A stretch of DNA of 64,000 nt from Mycolicibacter heraklionensis (GCF_001021505.1 NZ_LDPO01000006.1:58962-122961); one strand, 5' to 3'. Shown: positions 19,004-32,982, counted from the first letter of the stretch. Program-made: numbers and translations. The notes: a model not told the origin generated them from the letters alone.

Positions 19004-20578
19004 TCAGTGCGCCCCCTCAGCGGTCAGCGGTGCCGGATCGGTTTGACCGATCGTGGTCAAGGTGTGCTCGACGCCCGGGTTGATGATGTCCAGTGCGGGT
19101 TTGGGGTAGAAGCCGAGGAACAGCAGCAGCGCGATCAGCGGTGTGACGACCAGCAACTCCCGTGGCACCAGATCGCGGATGCGTTCATTGCCTTGCGTGA
19201 CCGGGCCGGTCATCACCCGCTGGTAGAGCCACAGCATGTAGATCGACGACAGCACCAGTGCGGTGGAGCCGACTGCGGCCGCCACCCAATACCGGTTGAA
19301 CGTGCCGATCAACACCAGGAACTCACTGATGAACGGGGCCAGGCCGGGCAGCGACAGGGTGGCCATCGCGGCGACCATGAAGGTGCCGGCCATCACCGGC
19401 GCCACCTTCTGCACGCCGCCGTAGTCCGATATCGCCCGGGCGCCGTCGCGACGGGCGACCAGGAAACCGGCGATCAGGAACAGTGCCGCCGTGGACAACC
19501 CGTGGTTGAGCATGTACAGCGTCGAGCCGCTCTGCCCCTGACTGGTCATCACGAAGATGCCCAGAATGATGAACCCGAAGTGCGAGATCGAGGTGTAGGC
19601 GATCAATCGCATCATGTCGCGCTGGCCGATCGCCACCATCGCGCCGTAGACCACGCCGATGACCGCCAGCACGATGATGGTCGGGCGGAAATACGTTGAG
19701 GCGTCGGGGAACAGCTGCAGGCAGTACCGCAGCATCCCGAAGGTCCCCACCTTGTCCATCACGGCCATCATCAGCACCGCGGTCGCCGGGGTGGATTCCA
19801 CCGCCGCGTCCGGCAGCCACCGGTGCAGCGGCCACAGCGGGGCCTTGACCGCGAAGGCGAACATGAAGCCGGCGAACAGCAGCTTGAGTACGCCGGGGTC
19901 CACGGTGGTGGTGGCCGGGGAGAAGATCGAGACCAGTTCGCGGAAGTCGAAGGTGCCGGAAGCGCCTTCGCCGGAGCTCACCACGTACACGCCGATCACC
20001 GCGGCCAGCATGATCAGGCCACCGAACAGGTTGTAGAGCAGGAACTTCAGGGCTGCTTGGGAACGCTTGGCGCCGGTCCCGAAGCCGCCGATCATGAAGT
20101 ACATCGGGATCAGCATCGCCTCGAAGAACACGTAGAACAGCAGCACGTCCAACGAGACCAGCGAGATCAGCACCATCGCCTCGACGGTGAGCGTCAGCGC
20201 CGCGAACGCGTGCGGGCCGCGGCTGCGGAGGCCGGCGCCGCCGGTGTCACCGTCGTTCCAGCCGGCCAGCATCAGCAACGGCACCAGCCCGGCGGTCAAC
20301 AACGCCAGGATCACTGCGATACCGTCCACCCCGAGCGTGTAGTTCGCCCCGAATGCCGGTATCCAGGAGTGAGATTCGACGAACTGGTAGGGCGCGGCCA
20401 CCGGGGTCGTGTCGAACTCGACGGTGACCACGACCGCCACCGCCAGCGTCGCAAGGCTCACCAGCAGACCGGTCCACTTCGCCAGTGCAGCTTGGCGGGC
20501 CGGCAACACGATGACCAGTCCGGCACCGACCAGCGGTACCAGCCACAGCAGGCTCAGCCAGGGCACGTTGTTGTTCAC
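19004..20578 (-). CDS. nuoM: NADH-quinone oxidoreductase subunit M
   Basis: This 524-residue subunit has about 14 transmembrane helices with the conserved [20 protein letters not shown] segment (proton-relay Glu) and the [20 protein letters not shown] loop (essential Lys). It is one of the three Mrp-antiporter-like pumps. The start is GTG at 20578 and overlaps the nuoL stop by four bases (GTGA). Length and motifs are normal for actinobacterial NuoM. Confidence 0.97.
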   Translation of the reverse strand: MNNNVPWLSLLWLVPLVGAGLVIVLPARQAALAKWTGLLVSLATLAVAVVVTVEFDTTPVAAPYQFVESHSWIPAFGANYTLGVDGIAVILALLTAGLVPLLMLAGWNDGDTGGAGLRSRGPHAFAALTLTVEAMVLISLVSLDVLLFYVFFEAMLIPMYFMIGGFGTGAKRSQAALKFLLYNLFGGLIMLAAVIGVYVVSSGEGASGTFDFRELVSIFSPATTTVDPGVLKLLFAGFMFAFAVKAPLWPLHRWLPDAAVESTPATAVLMMAVMDKVGTFGMLRYCLQLFPDASTYFRPTIIVLAVIGVVYGAMVAIGQRDMMRLIAYTSISHFGFIILGIFVMTSQGQSGSTLYMLNHGLSTAALFLIAGFLVARRDGARAISDYGGVQKVAPVMAGTFMVAAMATLSLPGLAPFISEFLVLIGTFNRYWVAAAVGSTALVLSSIYMLWLYQRVMTGPVTQGNERIRDLVPRELLVVTPLIALLLFLGFYPKPALDIINPGVEHTLTTIGQTDPAPLTAEGAH

Positions 20579-22512
20579 TGCTGTACCGCCAGCACTACCG
20601 CGACGACTAGGACCGTGCCGGCCAGCATGGTCAGCGCGTAGGAGCGCACGAACCCGGTCTGCAGGCGCCGCACCAGGTATGAGGCGATCGCCACCAGCCC
20701 GGCCGTGGTGTTGACCGAGCCGTCCACCACCCGGTCGTCGACGCCGACCAAGGCTTGTGCCAGTCGGTTACCCGGACGCATGAGCACCTCCTCGTTGAAG
20801 GCATCGCCGTAGAGATACTTGCGGGCCGCCACCGTCAGCGCCGACACGTCGGTGGGTGCGGTGATCGGTATCGGCTTGCGGCCGTACATGTTGTAGGCCA
20901 CCGCGACACCGAGCAGGACAACTCCCAGGGTGATCGCGCCGGTGAGCCAGGCCGGGATGGCATGCGCGTGTTCGGCAACCGGCTCCGCCACGCGGGTGAC
21001 CACCGGCTCCAGCCAGTGCTCCAGCCGCCCGCCGATCGCGAACACCCCGCCGGCGAACACGGCACCCAGAGCCAGCACGATCATCGGCCAGGTCATCACC
21101 CGCGGAGACTCGTGCGGATGCTGCAGTGCCCGGTCTGCGCTCACTTCGCTCTCGTCGGCGGCCCAGCGGCGTTCGCCGCCGAACGTCATCAGCATCACCC
21201 GGGTCATGTAGAAGGCGGTGATGCCGGCGCCCAGGATGGTGACCGCCCCCAGCACCCAGCCGCGGGTGCCGCCGGAGGCCAGTGCGGCCTCGATGATGGC
21301 GTCCTTGGACCAGTAGCCGGCGAACGGCGGCACCCCGATGATCGCCAGGTAACACAGCCCGAACGTCGCGAACGTCACCGGCATGAAGCTGCGCAGGGCG
21401 CCGTAGCGGCGCATGTCCTGTTCGTCGTTCATCCCGTGCATCACCGACCCGGAGCCCAGGAACAGGCCGGCCTTGAAGAAGCCGTGGGTGAGCAGGTGCA
21501 TGATCGCCACCGCGTAGCCGGCCGGGCCCAGGCCCGCGGCCAGCACCATGTAGCCGATCTGGCTCACCGTGGAGGCGGCCAGCGCCCGCTTGATGTCGTC
21601 GTTGGCGCAGCCGATGATCGCACCGAACAGCAGTGTGGCCGCACCGACCACGACCACCGCCAGCCGGGCGTCGGGGGACAGGTCGAACACCGGGCCGGAC
21701 CGCACGATCAGATAGACCCCGGCGGTCACCATGGTGGCGGCGTGGATCAGCGCCGACACCGGGGTGGGGCCTTCCATCGCGTCGAACAACCAGGCCTGCA
21801 ACGGCACCTGCGCGGACTTGGCGCAGGCACCCACCAGCAGCAGCAGGCCGATGGCGGTGGTCAGCCCGCTGGGGCCGGCGTCGCTGACCGCCCCGAACAG
21901 GCCGTCGTAGGAGAGCGTGCCGAAGCCGGCGAACATCACGAACATCGCCAGCGACAGCCCGATGTCGCCGACCCGGTTGGACACGAACGCCTTCTTGCCG
22001 GCCGCGGCGGCCACCGGCTTGGCGTACCAGAAGCCGATCAGCAGGTAGGACGCCAGACCGACGCCTTCCCAGCCGACGTAGAGACCCAGGTAGTTGTCGG
22101 CGACGACCAGTAGCAGCATCGCGGCGACGAACAGGTTCAGGTAGGCAAAGAAGCGCCGGCGGTCGGGGTCGTGCTTCATGTAGCCGGTCGAGTAGATGTG
22201 GATCAACGCGCCGACGCCACTGATCAGCAGCACGAAGCAGATCGAGAGCTGATCGATCAGCACGCCGAAATCGACGTGCAGGGCACCGACCGGCACCCAG
22301 CTGAACAGGTGCGTGTGAATCGCCCGGTCCTCGCCGTCGCGGCCGAGCATGTCGACCAGCAGGGCCAGCCCGATCCCGAACGAGCCGAGCACCGTGGCGC
22401 AGGCCAGCAGGTGTCCCCACCGATCGGTTCGGCGTCCGCCGAGCAGCAGGATCAGCGCACCGGCCGTCGGCAGGGCCACCAGCAGCCAGCTCAGCTGACT
22501 CACGTTCGTCAT
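20575..22512 (-). CDS. nuoL: NADH-quinone oxidoreductase subunit L
   Basis: From the ATG at 22512 the protein is 645 residues. It is the distal antiporter-like pump with about 16 transmembrane helices and the long lateral amphipathic helix at its C-terminus. The [17 protein letters not shown] segment (proton Glu), the [31 protein letters not shown] block and the [13 protein letters not shown] helix are all intact. A TTG four codons upstream directly abuts the nuoK stop with no room for a ribosome site, whereas GGGGAG is placed before the ATG. The nuoK stop is 15 bp upstream of the ATG. Confidence 0.97.
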   Translation of the reverse strand: MTNVSQLSWLLVALPTAGALILLLGGRRTDRWGHLLACATVLGSFGIGLALLVDMLGRDGEDRAIHTHLFSWVPVGALHVDFGVLIDQLSICFVLLISGVGALIHIYSTGYMKHDPDRRRFFAYLNLFVAAMLLLVVADNYLGLYVGWEGVGLASYLLIGFWYAKPVAAAAGKKAFVSNRVGDIGLSLAMFVMFAGFGTLSYDGLFGAVSDAGPSGLTTAIGLLLLVGACAKSAQVPLQAWLFDAMEGPTPVSALIHAATMVTAGVYLIVRSGPVFDLSPDARLAVVVVGAATLLFGAIIGCANDDIKRALAASTVSQIGYMVLAAGLGPAGYAVAIMHLLTHGFFKAGLFLGSGSVMHGMNDEQDMRRYGALRSFMPVTFATFGLCYLAIIGVPPFAGYWSKDAIIEAALASGGTRGWVLGAVTILGAGITAFYMTRVMLMTFGGERRWAADESEVSADRALQHPHESPRVMTWPMIVLALGAVFAGGVFAIGGRLEHWLEPVVTRVAEPVAEHAHAIPAWLTGAITLGVVLLGVAVAYNMYGRKPIPITAPTDVSALTVAARKYLYGDAFNEEVLMRPGNRLAQALVGVDDRVVDGSVNTTAGLVAIASYLVRRLQTGFVRSYALTMLAGTVLVVAVVLAVQQ

Positions 22513-22527
22513 AGGGCTCCCCAACTC

Positions 22528-22827
22528 CTAGCCGCGCAGTAGGTTCGCGTCGTCGACCGAGGCGGATCGCCGGGCCCGGAAGATCGTCATGATGATGGCT
22601 AGGCCGATCACCACCTCGCAGGCGGCGACGACCATGGTGAAGAACGCCACCATCTGGCCGTCGAGCTGGGAGTGCAGCCGCGCGAAGGTGACGAACGCCA
22701 GGTTGGCGGCGTTGAGCATCAGCTCGACGCACATGAACATCACCAGCGCGTTGCGCCGCAACAGCACTCCGGTGGCACCGATGGTGAACAGCATCGCCGA
22801 CAGGTACAGGTAGTTCTCCGGATTCAC
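22528..22827 (-). CDS. nuoK: NADH-quinone oxidoreductase subunit K
   Basis: The 99-residue subunit has three transmembrane helices, with the buried proton-relay glutamates in [18 protein letters not shown] and in the [11 protein letters not shown] helix. The start is GTG at 22827, overlapping the nuoJ stop as GTGA. Size and motifs match complex I NuoK across bacteria. Confidence 0.96.
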   Translation of the reverse strand: MNPENYLYLSAMLFTIGATGVLLRRNALVMFMCVELMLNAANLAFVTFARLHSQLDGQMVAFFTMVVAACEVVIGLAIIMTIFRARRSASVDDANLLRG

Positions 22828-23630
22828 TGGCCCGACTCCTCCCCATTGCTGGCGTGTTCGGCGTTGCCGGTGGCACCGACCCAGCGGTGCGTCAACGTGT
22901 CCGACACCGACAGCTCGGAGTAGGTCCCGTCGGGCAGGCGCGCGGCGATGTCGACGGCGTTGTGCCGGGCGTAGACGCCGGGGGTGGGCAGCGGTGTCGC
23001 TCGCCGGCCGGATTGGAAGCGCAGGATGGACAGCTCGCGCTGCGTCAGTCGCGGCTGCAGCCGCTCACGGTGCGTCAGCACCATCGCCGCGAGCACCGCG
23101 GTGATCAGCAATGCGCTGGTGAGCTCGAACGCCCACAGGTAGCGGGTGAAGATCAGCGCCGCCAGACCCTCGACGTTGTGTTGGCTCAGATCCGCCGAGC
23201 CGGCGCTGGTGGCAGCGGGTGTGCCGATGCTGCGCAGGTGCATGGTCGCGCCGCCGATCCCGGCGATCAGCAGGATCCCGAAGCCGGTCCCGGCGAGCGT
23301 GGCGGCGACCCGCTGGCCGCGCAGGGTCTCCACCAGAGACTCGGCGGAGTCGACGCCGATCAGCATCATCACGAACAGGAACAGCATCATCACCGCGCCG
23401 GTGTAGACGACGATCTGCACCACCCCGAGGAACATCGCGTCCTGGATGAAGTAGAACACCGCCAGGATCAGCATCGTCATCGCCAAAAACAGTGCCGAGT
23501 AGACCGCCTTGGCGGCGGTGACGACGCCGATGGCACCGACGACGGCGACGACGCCCAGAATCCAGAACGCCACCGCCTCCCCGGTGGAGGTGCGGACGAC
23601 GATGTCGGAGGCGAGCAGCGTGGTGCCCAT
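22824..23630 (-). CDS. nuoJ: NADH-quinone oxidoreductase subunit J
   Basis: From the ATG at 23630 the subunit is 268 residues. Five transmembrane helices occupy about residues 20-200, including the conserved [23 protein letters not shown] pi-bulge helix that links quinone reduction to pumping. A soluble C-terminal tail of about 65 residues (from [12 protein letters not shown] onward) extends beyond the Escherichia coli length, as is usual in actinobacteria. The start overlaps the nuoI stop by one base (TGATG). Confidence 0.96.
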   Translation of the reverse strand: MGTTLLASDIVVRTSTGEAVAFWILGVVAVVGAIGVVTAAKAVYSALFLAMTMLILAVFYFIQDAMFLGVVQIVVYTGAVMMLFLFVMMLIGVDSAESLVETLRGQRVAATLAGTGFGILLIAGIGGATMHLRSIGTPAATSAGSADLSQHNVEGLAALIFTRYLWAFELTSALLITAVLAAMVLTHRERLQPRLTQRELSILRFQSGRRATPLPTPGVYARHNAVDIAARLPDGTYSELSVSDTLTHRWVGATGNAEHASNGEESGQ

Positions 23631-24199
23631 CAGGCTTTGCCCTGCTTCACCCGGTCGAGCATCACGAACAGGTCCGGGTCTGCATCGAGCCCGGCCGGGC
23701 TGACTCTGCCCAAGTAGTAGTCCTTTTCGGTGGCGCCGGGCGGCATCGCGTGCGGCGGCGCGATCATGCCGGGCTGCAGCGGCGCCAGCAGCTGATCGCG
23801 TTCCCAGATCAGCTCGGCACGGTTGTCGGCGGCCATCTCGTAGTTGTTGGTCATGGTCAGCGCGCGGGTGGGGCAGGCCTCGATACACAGCCCGCACCCG
23901 ATGCAGCGCAGGTAGTTGATCTGGTAGACGCGGCCGTAGCGTTCACCGGGGGAGAAGCGCTCCTCGTCGGTGTTGTCGGCGGCCTCCACGTAGATGGCGT
24001 CGGCCGGGCAGGCCCACGCACACAACTCGCAGCCGATGCACTTCTCCAGCCCGTCCGGATGCCGGTTGAGCTGGTGACGGCCGTGATAACGCGGCGCCGT
24101 CGGTTTCTTGCGTTCCGGGTAGCCGTCGTTGATCGGCCGCTTGAACATCGTCTTCCAGGTGACGCCGAACCCGGCCAGGGCGTCTCTCAAACTAGCCAT
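23630..24199 (-). CDS. nuoI: NADH-quinone oxidoreductase subunit I (two 4Fe-4S clusters)
   Basis: The 189-residue ferredoxin-like subunit has two complete CxxCxxCxxxCP motifs: [12 protein letters not shown] (about residues 54-65) and [12 protein letters not shown] (about 99-110), which hold clusters N6a and N6b. These pass electrons from NuoG towards the N2 cluster of NuoB. The start overlaps the end of nuoH by eight bases. Confidence 0.97.
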   Translation of the reverse strand: MASLRDALAGFGVTWKTMFKRPINDGYPERKKPTAPRYHGRHQLNRHPDGLEKCIGCELCAWACPADAIYVEAADNTDEERFSPGERYGRVYQINYLRCIGCGLCIEACPTRALTMTNNYEMAADNRAELIWERDQLLAPLQPGMIAPPHAMPPGATEKDYYLGRVSPAGLDADPDLFVMLDRVKQGKA

Positions 24200-25430
24200 T
24201 GACGTCCTCCTTGACCCGCGGTGGATTGCGTTGCGGCAGCGGTGGTGTCGGGAATGATCCTTCGGACGCGACGAGCTGTTCTGGGGGAGCCGCCGGCGCC
24301 GTTTCGTCGAGGCGGCTGTTCAACGCACTGAACTTGCGATGCAGCACCAGTAGCAGCACCACCGTGGTCAGTGTGCTGATGGCGGCCAGTGCCAGCTGCC
24401 AGTGCTCGTAGCCGTCGTTGCGCAGGCTGCGTATCACCGCGGCGAGTAGCACCCACGACAGCGCCACGGGGATCAGGATCTTCCAGCCCAGGGCCATGAA
24501 CTGGTCGTAACGCAGCCGGGGCAGGGTTCCCCGCAGCCAGATGTAGACGAAGATGAAGCCCCACAGTTTGGCGGTGAACCACAGCAGCGGCCACCAGCCG
24601 GTGTTGGCGGCCGGCCACATGTTGAACGGGAACGGAGCGTGCCAGCCGCCGAGGAACAATGTGACGGCGACGGCCGAAACCGTGGTCATGTTGATGTATT
24701 CGGCGAGGAAGAACAGCGCGAACTTCAGCGACGAGTATTCGGTGTGGAAGCCGCCGACCAGCTCGCCCTCGGCCTCGGGCAGGTCGAAGGGTGCCCGGTT
24801 GGTCTCTCCGACCATCGCGGTCAGATAGACCAGGAACGACGGCATCAGCAGGAACGCGAACCACGCCCGGTCCTGGGCCGCCACGATGCCCGAGGTCGCC
24901 ATCGTCCCGGCGTAGAGGAACACCGACGCGAATGCCAAGCCCATCGCGACTTCGTAGGAGATCACCTGGGCGGTGGAGCGGATTCCGCCGAGCAGTGGGT
25001 ACGCGGATCCGGACGACCAGCCGGCCAGGATGATCCCGTACACCCCGATCGAGGACATCGCCAGAACGAACAGCACCGCGATCGGCAGGTCCGCCAGCTG
25101 TAAAGCGGTGTGGTGGCCGAAAATGCTGACCTCCGGGCCGAGCGGGATCACAGCGAATGCGGTGATCGCCGGCACCGTCGAGATGATCGGCGCCAGCGCG
25201 TAGATCGCCCGGTCGACGTTGAAGGGGGTGATGTCTTCCTTGAGCGCCAGTTTGATCGCGTCGGCCAGACTCTGCAGCCAGCCCTTGGGCCCGACCCGGT
25301 TGGGTCCGGGGCGCATCTGCATGCGGCCCACGACTTTTCGTTCGATGACGATCGCCAGGACCACCGTCAGAATCAGAAACACGAAGACGCCCAGTACCTT
25401 GACCAGCATCAACCACCAGGGATCGGTCAT
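24192..25430 (-). CDS. nuoH: NADH-quinone oxidoreductase subunit H
   Basis: From the ATG at 25430 the protein is 412 residues with eight transmembrane helices. It forms part of the quinone-binding chamber; the [15 protein letters not shown] and [19 protein letters not shown] loops are intact. A Pro-rich hydrophilic C-terminal tail of about 55 residues follows the last helix. The start overlaps the nuoG stop as ATGA; in-frame reading to 25517 lies inside nuoG and is not used. Confidence 0.97.
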   Translation of the reverse strand: MTDPWWLMLVKVLGVFVFLILTVVLAIVIERKVVGRMQMRPGPNRVGPKGWLQSLADAIKLALKEDITPFNVDRAIYALAPIISTVPAITAFAVIPLGPEVSIFGHHTALQLADLPIAVLFVLAMSSIGVYGIILAGWSSGSAYPLLGGIRSTAQVISYEVAMGLAFASVFLYAGTMATSGIVAAQDRAWFAFLLMPSFLVYLTAMVGETNRAPFDLPEAEGELVGGFHTEYSSLKFALFFLAEYINMTTVSAVAVTLFLGGWHAPFPFNMWPAANTGWWPLLWFTAKLWGFIFVYIWLRGTLPRLRYDQFMALGWKILIPVALSWVLLAAVIRSLRNDGYEHWQLALAAISTLTTVVLLLVLHRKFSALNSRLDETAPAAPPEQLVASEGSFPTPPLPQRNPPRVKEDVNG

Positions 25431-27843
25431 GATCTGCGTCCAATCTGTACCGTCGCGCCGAGGGGGACCCCAAGATCCCGGTACACCGCGCAGCCGTGCG
25501 AATTCATCGGCAGCCACACCACGTTGTCCGGCATCTCGGTGATGACCAGCGGCAAGGTGACGCTGCCGCGGTCGGTGCTGACCGTGACCGGTTCGCCTTC
25601 AGCCACACCGATATCGGCGGCCGTCGTCGCCGACAGGCGCGCCACCGGTTTGCGGGCGGTGCCGGCCAGGTTCGGTTCGCCGGCTTGCATCCGCCCCTCG
25701 TCCAGCAGCATGCGCCAGCCGGCCAGTACGGCTTCGCCGGTACCGGGCTGCGGCGGTGAACCCGCGGCGACGTCGGGAGCAGCGACTCGCTCGCCGGACC
25801 AGACACCCAGCCCCGCCAGCTCGTCGCGTGCCGCCTCCAGCGTGGCCAGTCCCAGCGCGACGCCCATCTCCTCGGCGAGGACGTCGAGCACCCGCCGGTC
25901 GGGCAGGGCGCCGGTGTCGCCGAGTGCGACACCGAACCGCCGGTGGCGGCCCTCCCAGTTGACATAGGTTCCGGACTTCTCGGCCGCGGCAGCGACCGGC
26001 AGCACCACGTCGGCGCGTTCGGTGACTTCGCTGTGCCGCAACTCGAGGCTGACCAGGAATCCGACCGCGTCCAGGGCGGCCAGTGCCGCCGCCGGGTCGG
26101 CCAAATCGGTCGGCTCCACTCCGCCGACCACCAGTGCTCCCAACGTCCCCTCGGCGGCGGCCGCCAGGATGGCGTCGGTGTCGCGCCCGGCCTGCGACGG
26201 CAGCTCGTCGGGGCCGTCGAGACCCCACGCCTGCGCTACCTCGGCCCGCGCGGCAGGGTCGCTCAGCGGACGACCGCCGGGCAGCAGGCCGGCCAGTGCG
26301 CCGCCGTCCAGTGCGCCGCGCTCGCCGGCACGGCGCGGCACCCAGGCCAGCTTCGCGCCGGTGGCCTCGGCCAGCCGGACTGCCGCCGACAGTGCTCCCG
26401 GCGAGGCCGCCAGCCGCTCGCCGACCAACACCACCGCGCCCGGTTGGCGGAGCAGCTGCCCTAGATCGGATTTGTCGCCGGTGTGCAGGCCGTCCAGCGT
26501 CGCCGCCTCGCCGCCGGGAACGGTGGCCAGCAGGGTGCCGAACATTTTGGTCAGCCCGCGATCGGCGAACGGCGCCAGGCTGAACACCTTGGTGGCGTTC
26601 TTGCGGGCCGCCTTGCGCAGCCGCAGGAAGACCATCGGTGCCTCTTCCTCGGGCTCCAAGCCGGCCAGCAGCACCACCGGCGCGGCCTGCAGATCGGCGT
26701 AGGTGACCCCGGACGGCCCTGAGATCCCGCGACCCGCGACCCGGGCGGCCAGGAACGCGGTTTCCTCGGCGGACGCCGCGCGCGCCCGAAAGTCGATGTC
26801 ATCGGTGTGCAGCGCCACCCGGGCGAACTTGGCGTAGCCGTAGGCGTCCTCGGCCGATACCCGGCCGCCGACCAGCACCCCGGTGCGACCCCGCGCCGCG
26901 GCCAGGCCGCGCGCCGCCACCGCCGCGGCGTGCGGCCAGGAGGTCGGGACCAGGTTCCCGCTGTCGTCGCGGACCAGCGGTGTGGTGATCCGGTCGCCCT
27001 GGGTGGCGTAGGTGAACGCCCAGCGGCCCTTGTCGCAGTTCCATTCTTCGTTGACGTCCGGGTCTTCGCCGGCCATCCGCCGCATCACCTTGCCGCGACG
27101 GTGGTCGGTGCGTTCGGCGCAGCCGCCGGCGCAGTGCTCGCAGACGGTGGGTGTGGACACCAGGTCGAACGGGCGGGCCCGGAATCGGTAGGAGGCACCG
27201 GTGAGCGCGCCGACCGGGCAGATCTGCACGGTGTTGCCGGAGAAGTAGGAGTCGAACGGCGTGTCGGTGTAGATGCCGACCTGCTGCAGGGCGCCGCGGT
27301 CCATCATCTCGATGAGTTTGTCCCCGGCGATCTCGTTGGCGAACCGGGTGCAGCGTGCGCACAAGATGCAGCGGTCCCGGTCCAGCAGCACCTGCGAGGA
27401 GATGTTGATCGGCTTGGGGTAGTGGCGCTTTTCCTCTTCGAACCGGGTTTCGGTGCGCCCGTGGGACATGGCTTGGTTCTGCAGCGGGCACTCGCCACCC
27501 TTGTCGCAGGTCGGGCAGTCCAGCGGGTGGTTGATCAGCAGCAGTTCCATCACCAGGTGCTGGGCCCGATCGGCTTCGGCCGAGGTGTGCTGGGTGCGCA
27601 CCACCATGCCGTCGGTGGCGGCCACCGCGCACGACGGCTGGGGCTTGCGCTGACCCTCCACCTCGACCATGCACTGCCGGCACCAGGCCACCGGGTCCAG
27701 CAGCGGGTGATCACAGAACCGCGGGACCTCGATGCCCAGCTGCTCGGCGGCGCGGATGATCAAGGTGCCCTTGGGGACCGTGATCTGTTGGTCGTCGATG
27801 GTGACGGTCACCGTCTCCTGACCGTCCGGGTGAGAAGTCTGTG

Positions 27844-27847
<4 letters not shown>
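25427..27847 (-). CDS. nuoG: NADH-quinone oxidoreductase subunit G
   Basis: The 806-residue peripheral subunit contains, in order, a 2Fe-2S domain ([20 protein letters not shown]), the His-Cys cluster region ([17 protein letters not shown]), a 4Fe-4S pair (CILCARC and a later CPVG) and a molybdopterin-oxidoreductase-like domain. CEHCAGGC with a Cys about 30 residues on ([10 protein letters not shown]) would hold the extra N7 cluster. The second half is Ala-rich and more divergent, as in other mycobacteria. The start is GTG at 27847, overlapping the nuoF stop. Confidence 0.97.
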
Positions 27848-29192
<1,345 letters not shown>

Positions 29193-29196
<4 letters not shown>

Positions 29197-30035
29197 TTCG
29201 CACCCCTATCGGCGTTGCTGCCCGGCTCCGGAGCCGTCATCCCGTGCTCGCGCGCCACCTGCAGGCCGGCCAGCGTCGCCGCGCCGGCACCGCCTTGGCC
29301 GTCGTCGGAGCGTTCGTCGGGGAAGCCGGCGAGAATCCGTTCGGTTGCCGCGAAACTGCACAGCGGCATCCCGCGGGTGGGCCGTACCTCGGCGTCGTCG
29401 CGCAATTTGTCGACCAGTTCGCGCGCCGATTCCGGGGTCTGGTTGTCGAAGAACTCCCAGTTGACCATCACCACCGGTGCGTAGTCGCAGGCGGCGTTGC
29501 ACTCGATGTGCTGCAGGGTGACCGACCCGTCCGCAGTGGTCTGATCGTTGCCGACGCCCAGGTGCTCCTTGAGGCCGTCGTAGATGGCGTCGCCGCCCAT
29601 CACCGCGCACAGCGTGTTGGTGCAGACGCCGACCAGGTACTTACCGGTGGGATCACGCCGGTACATCGAATAGAACGACGCGACCCCGGCGACGTCCGCG
29701 CTGGTCAGCCCGAGCAGCTCCGCGACGAACGACAGGCCGGCCGGGGTGACGTAGGTGTCCTGCGACTGCACCAGGTGCAGCAGCGGCAGGATCGCCGAGC
29801 GCGGCTGCGGGTAGCGGCCGATGATCTCCTTGGCGTCGGCCTCGAGCCGGGCTCGCACCTCGGGGGAGTAGGTGGTGGGAGCGCCAGGGTGGTTGAACTG
29901 ATTGGGTTCTTCGGGCTGGCGGCCCAGCTGCAGGAAGATTCGCTTGCCGTCGGTCCCGGCGGTGGGCGGCATCAACCGGCCGCGCCCGGTCTTGTTGACG
30001 CCGGCCTTGTCGATCTCGCCGCCCGGCGCGCTCAC
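29193..30035 (-). CDS. nuoE: NADH-quinone oxidoreductase subunit E (2Fe-2S)
   Basis: From the GTG at 30035 the protein is 280 residues. The thioredoxin-like fold binds cluster N1a through CTNTLC and CNAAC. The GTG overlaps the nuoD stop as GTGA, matching the rest of the operon; an in-frame ATG at MPPTAGTDG further in would also keep the whole fold, so the first 20 residues are uncertain. The C-terminal 50 residues are low-complexity and Gly/Ala-rich. Confidence 0.95.
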
Positions 30036-31336
30036 CGGTCCACCCCGCCCATGACCGGGTCGATGCTGGCGACCGCGGCGATCACGTCGGCGATCAGCCC
30101 GCCCTCGCTCATGGCGGCCACCGCCTGCAGGTTGGTGAACGACGGGTCCCGGTAGTGCACCCGGTAGGGCCGGGTACCGCCATCGCTGACCATGTGCACC
30201 CCCAGTTCGCCGCGAGGCGACTCGACCGAGACGAACACCTGCCCCGGCGGCACCCACAGATCTTCGGTGACTCGCTTGAAGTGGTGGATCAGCCCTTCCA
30301 TCGAGTGGCCCATGATCCAGCCGATGTGCTCACGAGAGTTGCCCTGCCCGTCCGGGCCGATGGTCAGGTCGGCCGGCCAGGCGATCTTGCGGTCGGAGAC
30401 CATCACCGGCCCGGGCCGCAGCTTGTCCAGACACTGTTCGACGATTTTCAGGGACTCCTTGATCTCTGCGATGCGGATCAGGTAGCGGCCGTAGGCATCA
30501 CAGCCGTCATCGGTGATCACCTCGAACTCGTAGTCCTGGTAGCCGCAGTAGGGCTCGGCACGTCGCACGTCGTAGGGCAGGCCCGTCGAGCGCAGCACCG
30601 GACCGGTGATGCCCAGCGCCATGCACCCGGTCAGGTCCAGGTAGCCCACGCCCTTGGTGCGGGCCTTCCAGATGTAGTTCTCGGTGAGCAGGTCCTCGAT
30701 ATCCTTGAGCCGCTTGGGCATCAGCTTGAGGAAGTCGCGAATCATGGGGACCGCCTCGTCGGGCAGATCCACTGACACCCCGCCGGGCCGGACGTACTGG
30801 TGGTTCATCCGCAGACCGGTGATCGCCTCGAAGATGTCGAGCACCAGTTCGCGTTCCCGGAAACCGAACAGCATCACCGAAAGCGCGCCGAGCTCCATGC
30901 CGCCGGTCGCGAGCGCAACCAGATGCGAGGACATCCGGTTGAGCTCCATCATCAAAACCCGGATGACGCTGGCGCGCTCGGGGATGTCGTCAGTGATGTC
31001 GAGCAGCTTCTCCACACCGAGGCAGTAGGCGGTCTCGTTGAAGAACGGCGACAGGTAGTCCATCCGGGTCACGAACGTGACGCCCTGGGTCCAGTAGCGG
31101 CTTTCCAGGTTTTTCTCGATGCCGGTGTGCAGATAGCCGATGCCGCAACGGGCTTCGGTCACTGTCTCGCCCTCGAGTTCCAGGATCAGTCGCAACACGC
31201 CGTGTGTCGACGGGTGCTGGGGTCCCATGTTGACGACGATGCGTTCGCCGGGGTCCGCGGCCTTGGCGGCCTCGACCACCTGATCCCATTCCTGCCCACC
31301 GACATTCAGGACGGTGTGCGGCGTGTCGGTGCTCAT
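30032..31336 (-). CDS. nuoD: NADH-quinone oxidoreductase subunit D
   Basis: The 434-residue 49-kDa subunit holds the quinone-binding cleft with NuoB. The [12 protein letters not shown] loop (quinone-ligating His), the GYLHTGIEK helix and the C-terminal [14 protein letters not shown] segment are all present. The ATG at 31336 shares one base with the nuoC TAA stop. Confidence 0.97.
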   Translation of the reverse strand: MSTDTPHTVLNVGGQEWDQVVEAAKAADPGERIVVNMGPQHPSTHGVLRLILELEGETVTEARCGIGYLHTGIEKNLESRYWTQGVTFVTRMDYLSPFFNETAYCLGVEKLLDITDDIPERASVIRVLMMELNRMSSHLVALATGGMELGALSVMLFGFRERELVLDIFEAITGLRMNHQYVRPGGVSVDLPDEAVPMIRDFLKLMPKRLKDIEDLLTENYIWKARTKGVGYLDLTGCMALGITGPVLRSTGLPYDVRRAEPYCGYQDYEFEVITDDGCDAYGRYLIRIAEIKESLKIVEQCLDKLRPGPVMVSDRKIAWPADLTIGPDGQGNSREHIGWIMGHSMEGLIHHFKRVTEDLWVPPGQVFVSVESPRGELGVHMVSDGGTRPYRVHYRDPSFTNLQAVAAMSEGGLIADVIAAVASIDPVMGGVDR

Positions 31337-32031
31337 TACTTGTAAGCCCTCCGCTGGTCCGGCGGCGGTATCTGCGCGCCCTTGTACTCGACCGGGATGC
31401 CGCCCAACGGATAGTCCTTGCGCTGCGGGTGGCCGTGCCAGTCGTCGGGCATCTCGATCCGGGTCAGCGAGGGGTGGCCGTCGAAGATGATCCCGAAGAA
31501 GTCGTAGGTCTCCCGCTCATGCCAGTCCGTGGTGGGGTAGACGGCGAACAGTGACGGAATGTGCGGATCTGCGTCAGGCGCAGCGACTTCCAAGCGCACA
31601 CGGCGGTTGTGGGTGATGGATCGCAACGGGTAGACCGCGTGCAACTCGCGGTCGGTGTCACCGGGGTAATGCACGCCCGAGACCCCGAGGCTCAGTTCGA
31701 AGCGCAGCTCCGGCTCATCCCGCAGCAGCTGGGCCACCGCCGGCAGTTGCGCGCGACGGATGTACAGCGTCAGCTCGTCGCGATACACAACGACTTTCTC
31801 GATGGCGTCGGCGAATTCGATTCCGTTGCGCTGCAGGGCAGCGGTGAGGGTGTCGACGAGCTCGTCGAAGTACCCGCCGTAGGGTCGTGGGGTCTCTCCG
31901 GGTAGTGCGGCCTCGGTCACGAGGCGCCCGTATCCGGATGTGTCGCCGCTGCCCGTCGCGCCGAACAGACCGTGGCGGACCTTGATCACGTCTTCGGGGC
32001 CGTTTCGGCCCTCACCGCTGGCCTCGCTCAC
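31336..32031 (-). CDS. nuoC: NADH-quinone oxidoreductase subunit C
   Basis: From the GTG at 32031 the protein is 231 residues. The 30-kDa subunit signature is [20 protein letters not shown] followed by [21 protein letters not shown]. The N-terminal 45 residues are polar and probably flexible. The start overlaps the nuoB stop by four bases (GTGA). It is a separate gene from nuoD, as in mycobacteria and unlike the fused nuoCD of enterobacteria. Confidence 0.96.
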   Translation of the reverse strand: MSEASGEGRNGPEDVIKVRHGLFGATGSGDTSGYGRLVTEAALPGETPRPYGGYFDELVDTLTAALQRNGIEFADAIEKVVVYRDELTLYIRRAQLPAVAQLLRDEPELRFELSLGVSGVHYPGDTDRELHAVYPLRSITHNRRVRLEVAAPDADPHIPSLFAVYPTTDWHERETYDFFGIIFDGHPSLTRIEMPDDWHGHPQRKDYPLGGIPVEYKGAQIPPPDQRRAYK

Positions 32032-32582
32032 CGCAGCAACCCCCTCAGCTCCCAGGTGGAGGGCGCCGACAGGGCCGCCTGTTCGGTCGCGGTGATCACC
32101 TGTTCCCGGTTGGCGCCCAAGGGCATTGAGCGAATCTTCTCGTGCAGCTTGAGGATTGCGTACATCAGCATCTCCGGCCGGGGCGGGCAGCCGGGCAGGT
32201 AGATGTCGACCGGGACGACATGGTCCACCCCCTGCACGATCGCGTAGTTGTTGAACATTCCGCCCGACGACGCGCACACTCCCATCGACAGCACCCATTT
32301 GGGTTCCACCATCTGGTCGTAGATCTGGCGCAGCACCGGTGCCATCTTCTGGCTGACCCGGCCGGCCACGATCATCAGATCAGCCTGGCGTGGGGAGGCC
32401 CGGAACACCTCCATCCCGAAGCGGGACAGGTCATAGTCCGGCGCCATCGTCGACATCATCTCGATCGCGCAACAGGCCAGGCCGAAGGTCGCCGGCCACA
32501 GTGACCCGGTGCGGAAGTACCCGGCCAGGTCTTCCACGGTGGACAACAGGAGACCGCTCGGGAGCTGCTCTTCTAATCCCAT
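32028..32582 (-). CDS. nuoB: NADH-quinone oxidoreductase subunit B (N2 cluster)
   Basis: The 184-residue subunit has the N2 cluster ligands: the tandem Cys pair in [10 protein letters not shown], one Cys in [10 protein letters not shown] and one in [10 protein letters not shown]. It passes electrons to the quinone. It starts 22 bp after the nuoA stop, the only clear gap in the nuoA-K half of the operon apart from the short one before nuoL. Confidence 0.97.
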   Translation of the reverse strand: MGLEEQLPSGLLLSTVEDLAGYFRTGSLWPATFGLACCAIEMMSTMAPDYDLSRFGMEVFRASPRQADLMIVAGRVSQKMAPVLRQIYDQMVEPKWVLSMGVCASSGGMFNNYAIVQGVDHVVPVDIYLPGCPPRPEMLMYAILKLHEKIRSMPLGANREQVITATEQAALSAPSTWELRGLLR

Positions 32583-32604
32583 GTGTAAGCCCGCCTACTC
32601 CCAC

Positions 32605-32982
32605 TCAATCCCAATTCAGGCCGCCGCGGCGCCAGACGTAGGCGTAGGCGACGAAGACGACGACGGCGAACAGCACCATTTCGATGAGCGCGAACACCCC
32701 GAGCCCGTCGAAGGCAACCGCCCAGGGGTAGAGAAATACGATCTCGATGTCGAAGACGATGAACAGCATCGCGGTCAGGTAGTACTTCACCGGGAATCGC
32801 TGCCCGGGCGGGGCGTGCGGCCCGCTGACCGGCTGGTCTGTGGGCTCGATGCCGCACTCGTAGGCTTCCAGTTTCGACCGGTTGTACCGCGAGGGACCCA
32901 CCAGGGCGGTGGCGACCACGGAAAATACGGCGAAACCGGCGGCGAGCGCGGCGAGGACCAGGATCGGCAGGTACAGGTTCAT
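32605..32982 (-). CDS. nuoA: NADH-quinone oxidoreductase subunit A
   Basis: The first subunit gene of the operon encodes 125 residues with three transmembrane helices and the conserved TM2 motif AMLFIVFDIEIVFLYPWA, whose acidic residues lie near the quinone channel. The 72-base untranslated region upstream holds a TAGGCT -10-like hexamer and two CRP-like boxes. Length is as in other bacteria. Confidence 0.97.
   Translation of the reverse strand: MNLYLPILVLAALAAGFAVFSVVATALVGPSRYNRSKLEAYECGIEPTDQPVSGPHAPPGQRFPVKYYLTAMLFIVFDIEIVFLYPWAVAFDGLGVFALIEMVLFAVVVFVAYAYVWRRGGLNWD

Noticed and set aside
20755..22113. 452-residue plus-strand frame opposite nuoL
   Set aside because: It is rich in His, Gln and Arg, has no family features and lies opposite conserved nuoL.
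24187..25473. 428-residue minus-strand frame overlapping nuoH
   Set aside because: It is an out-of-frame Arg-rich shadow of nuoH.
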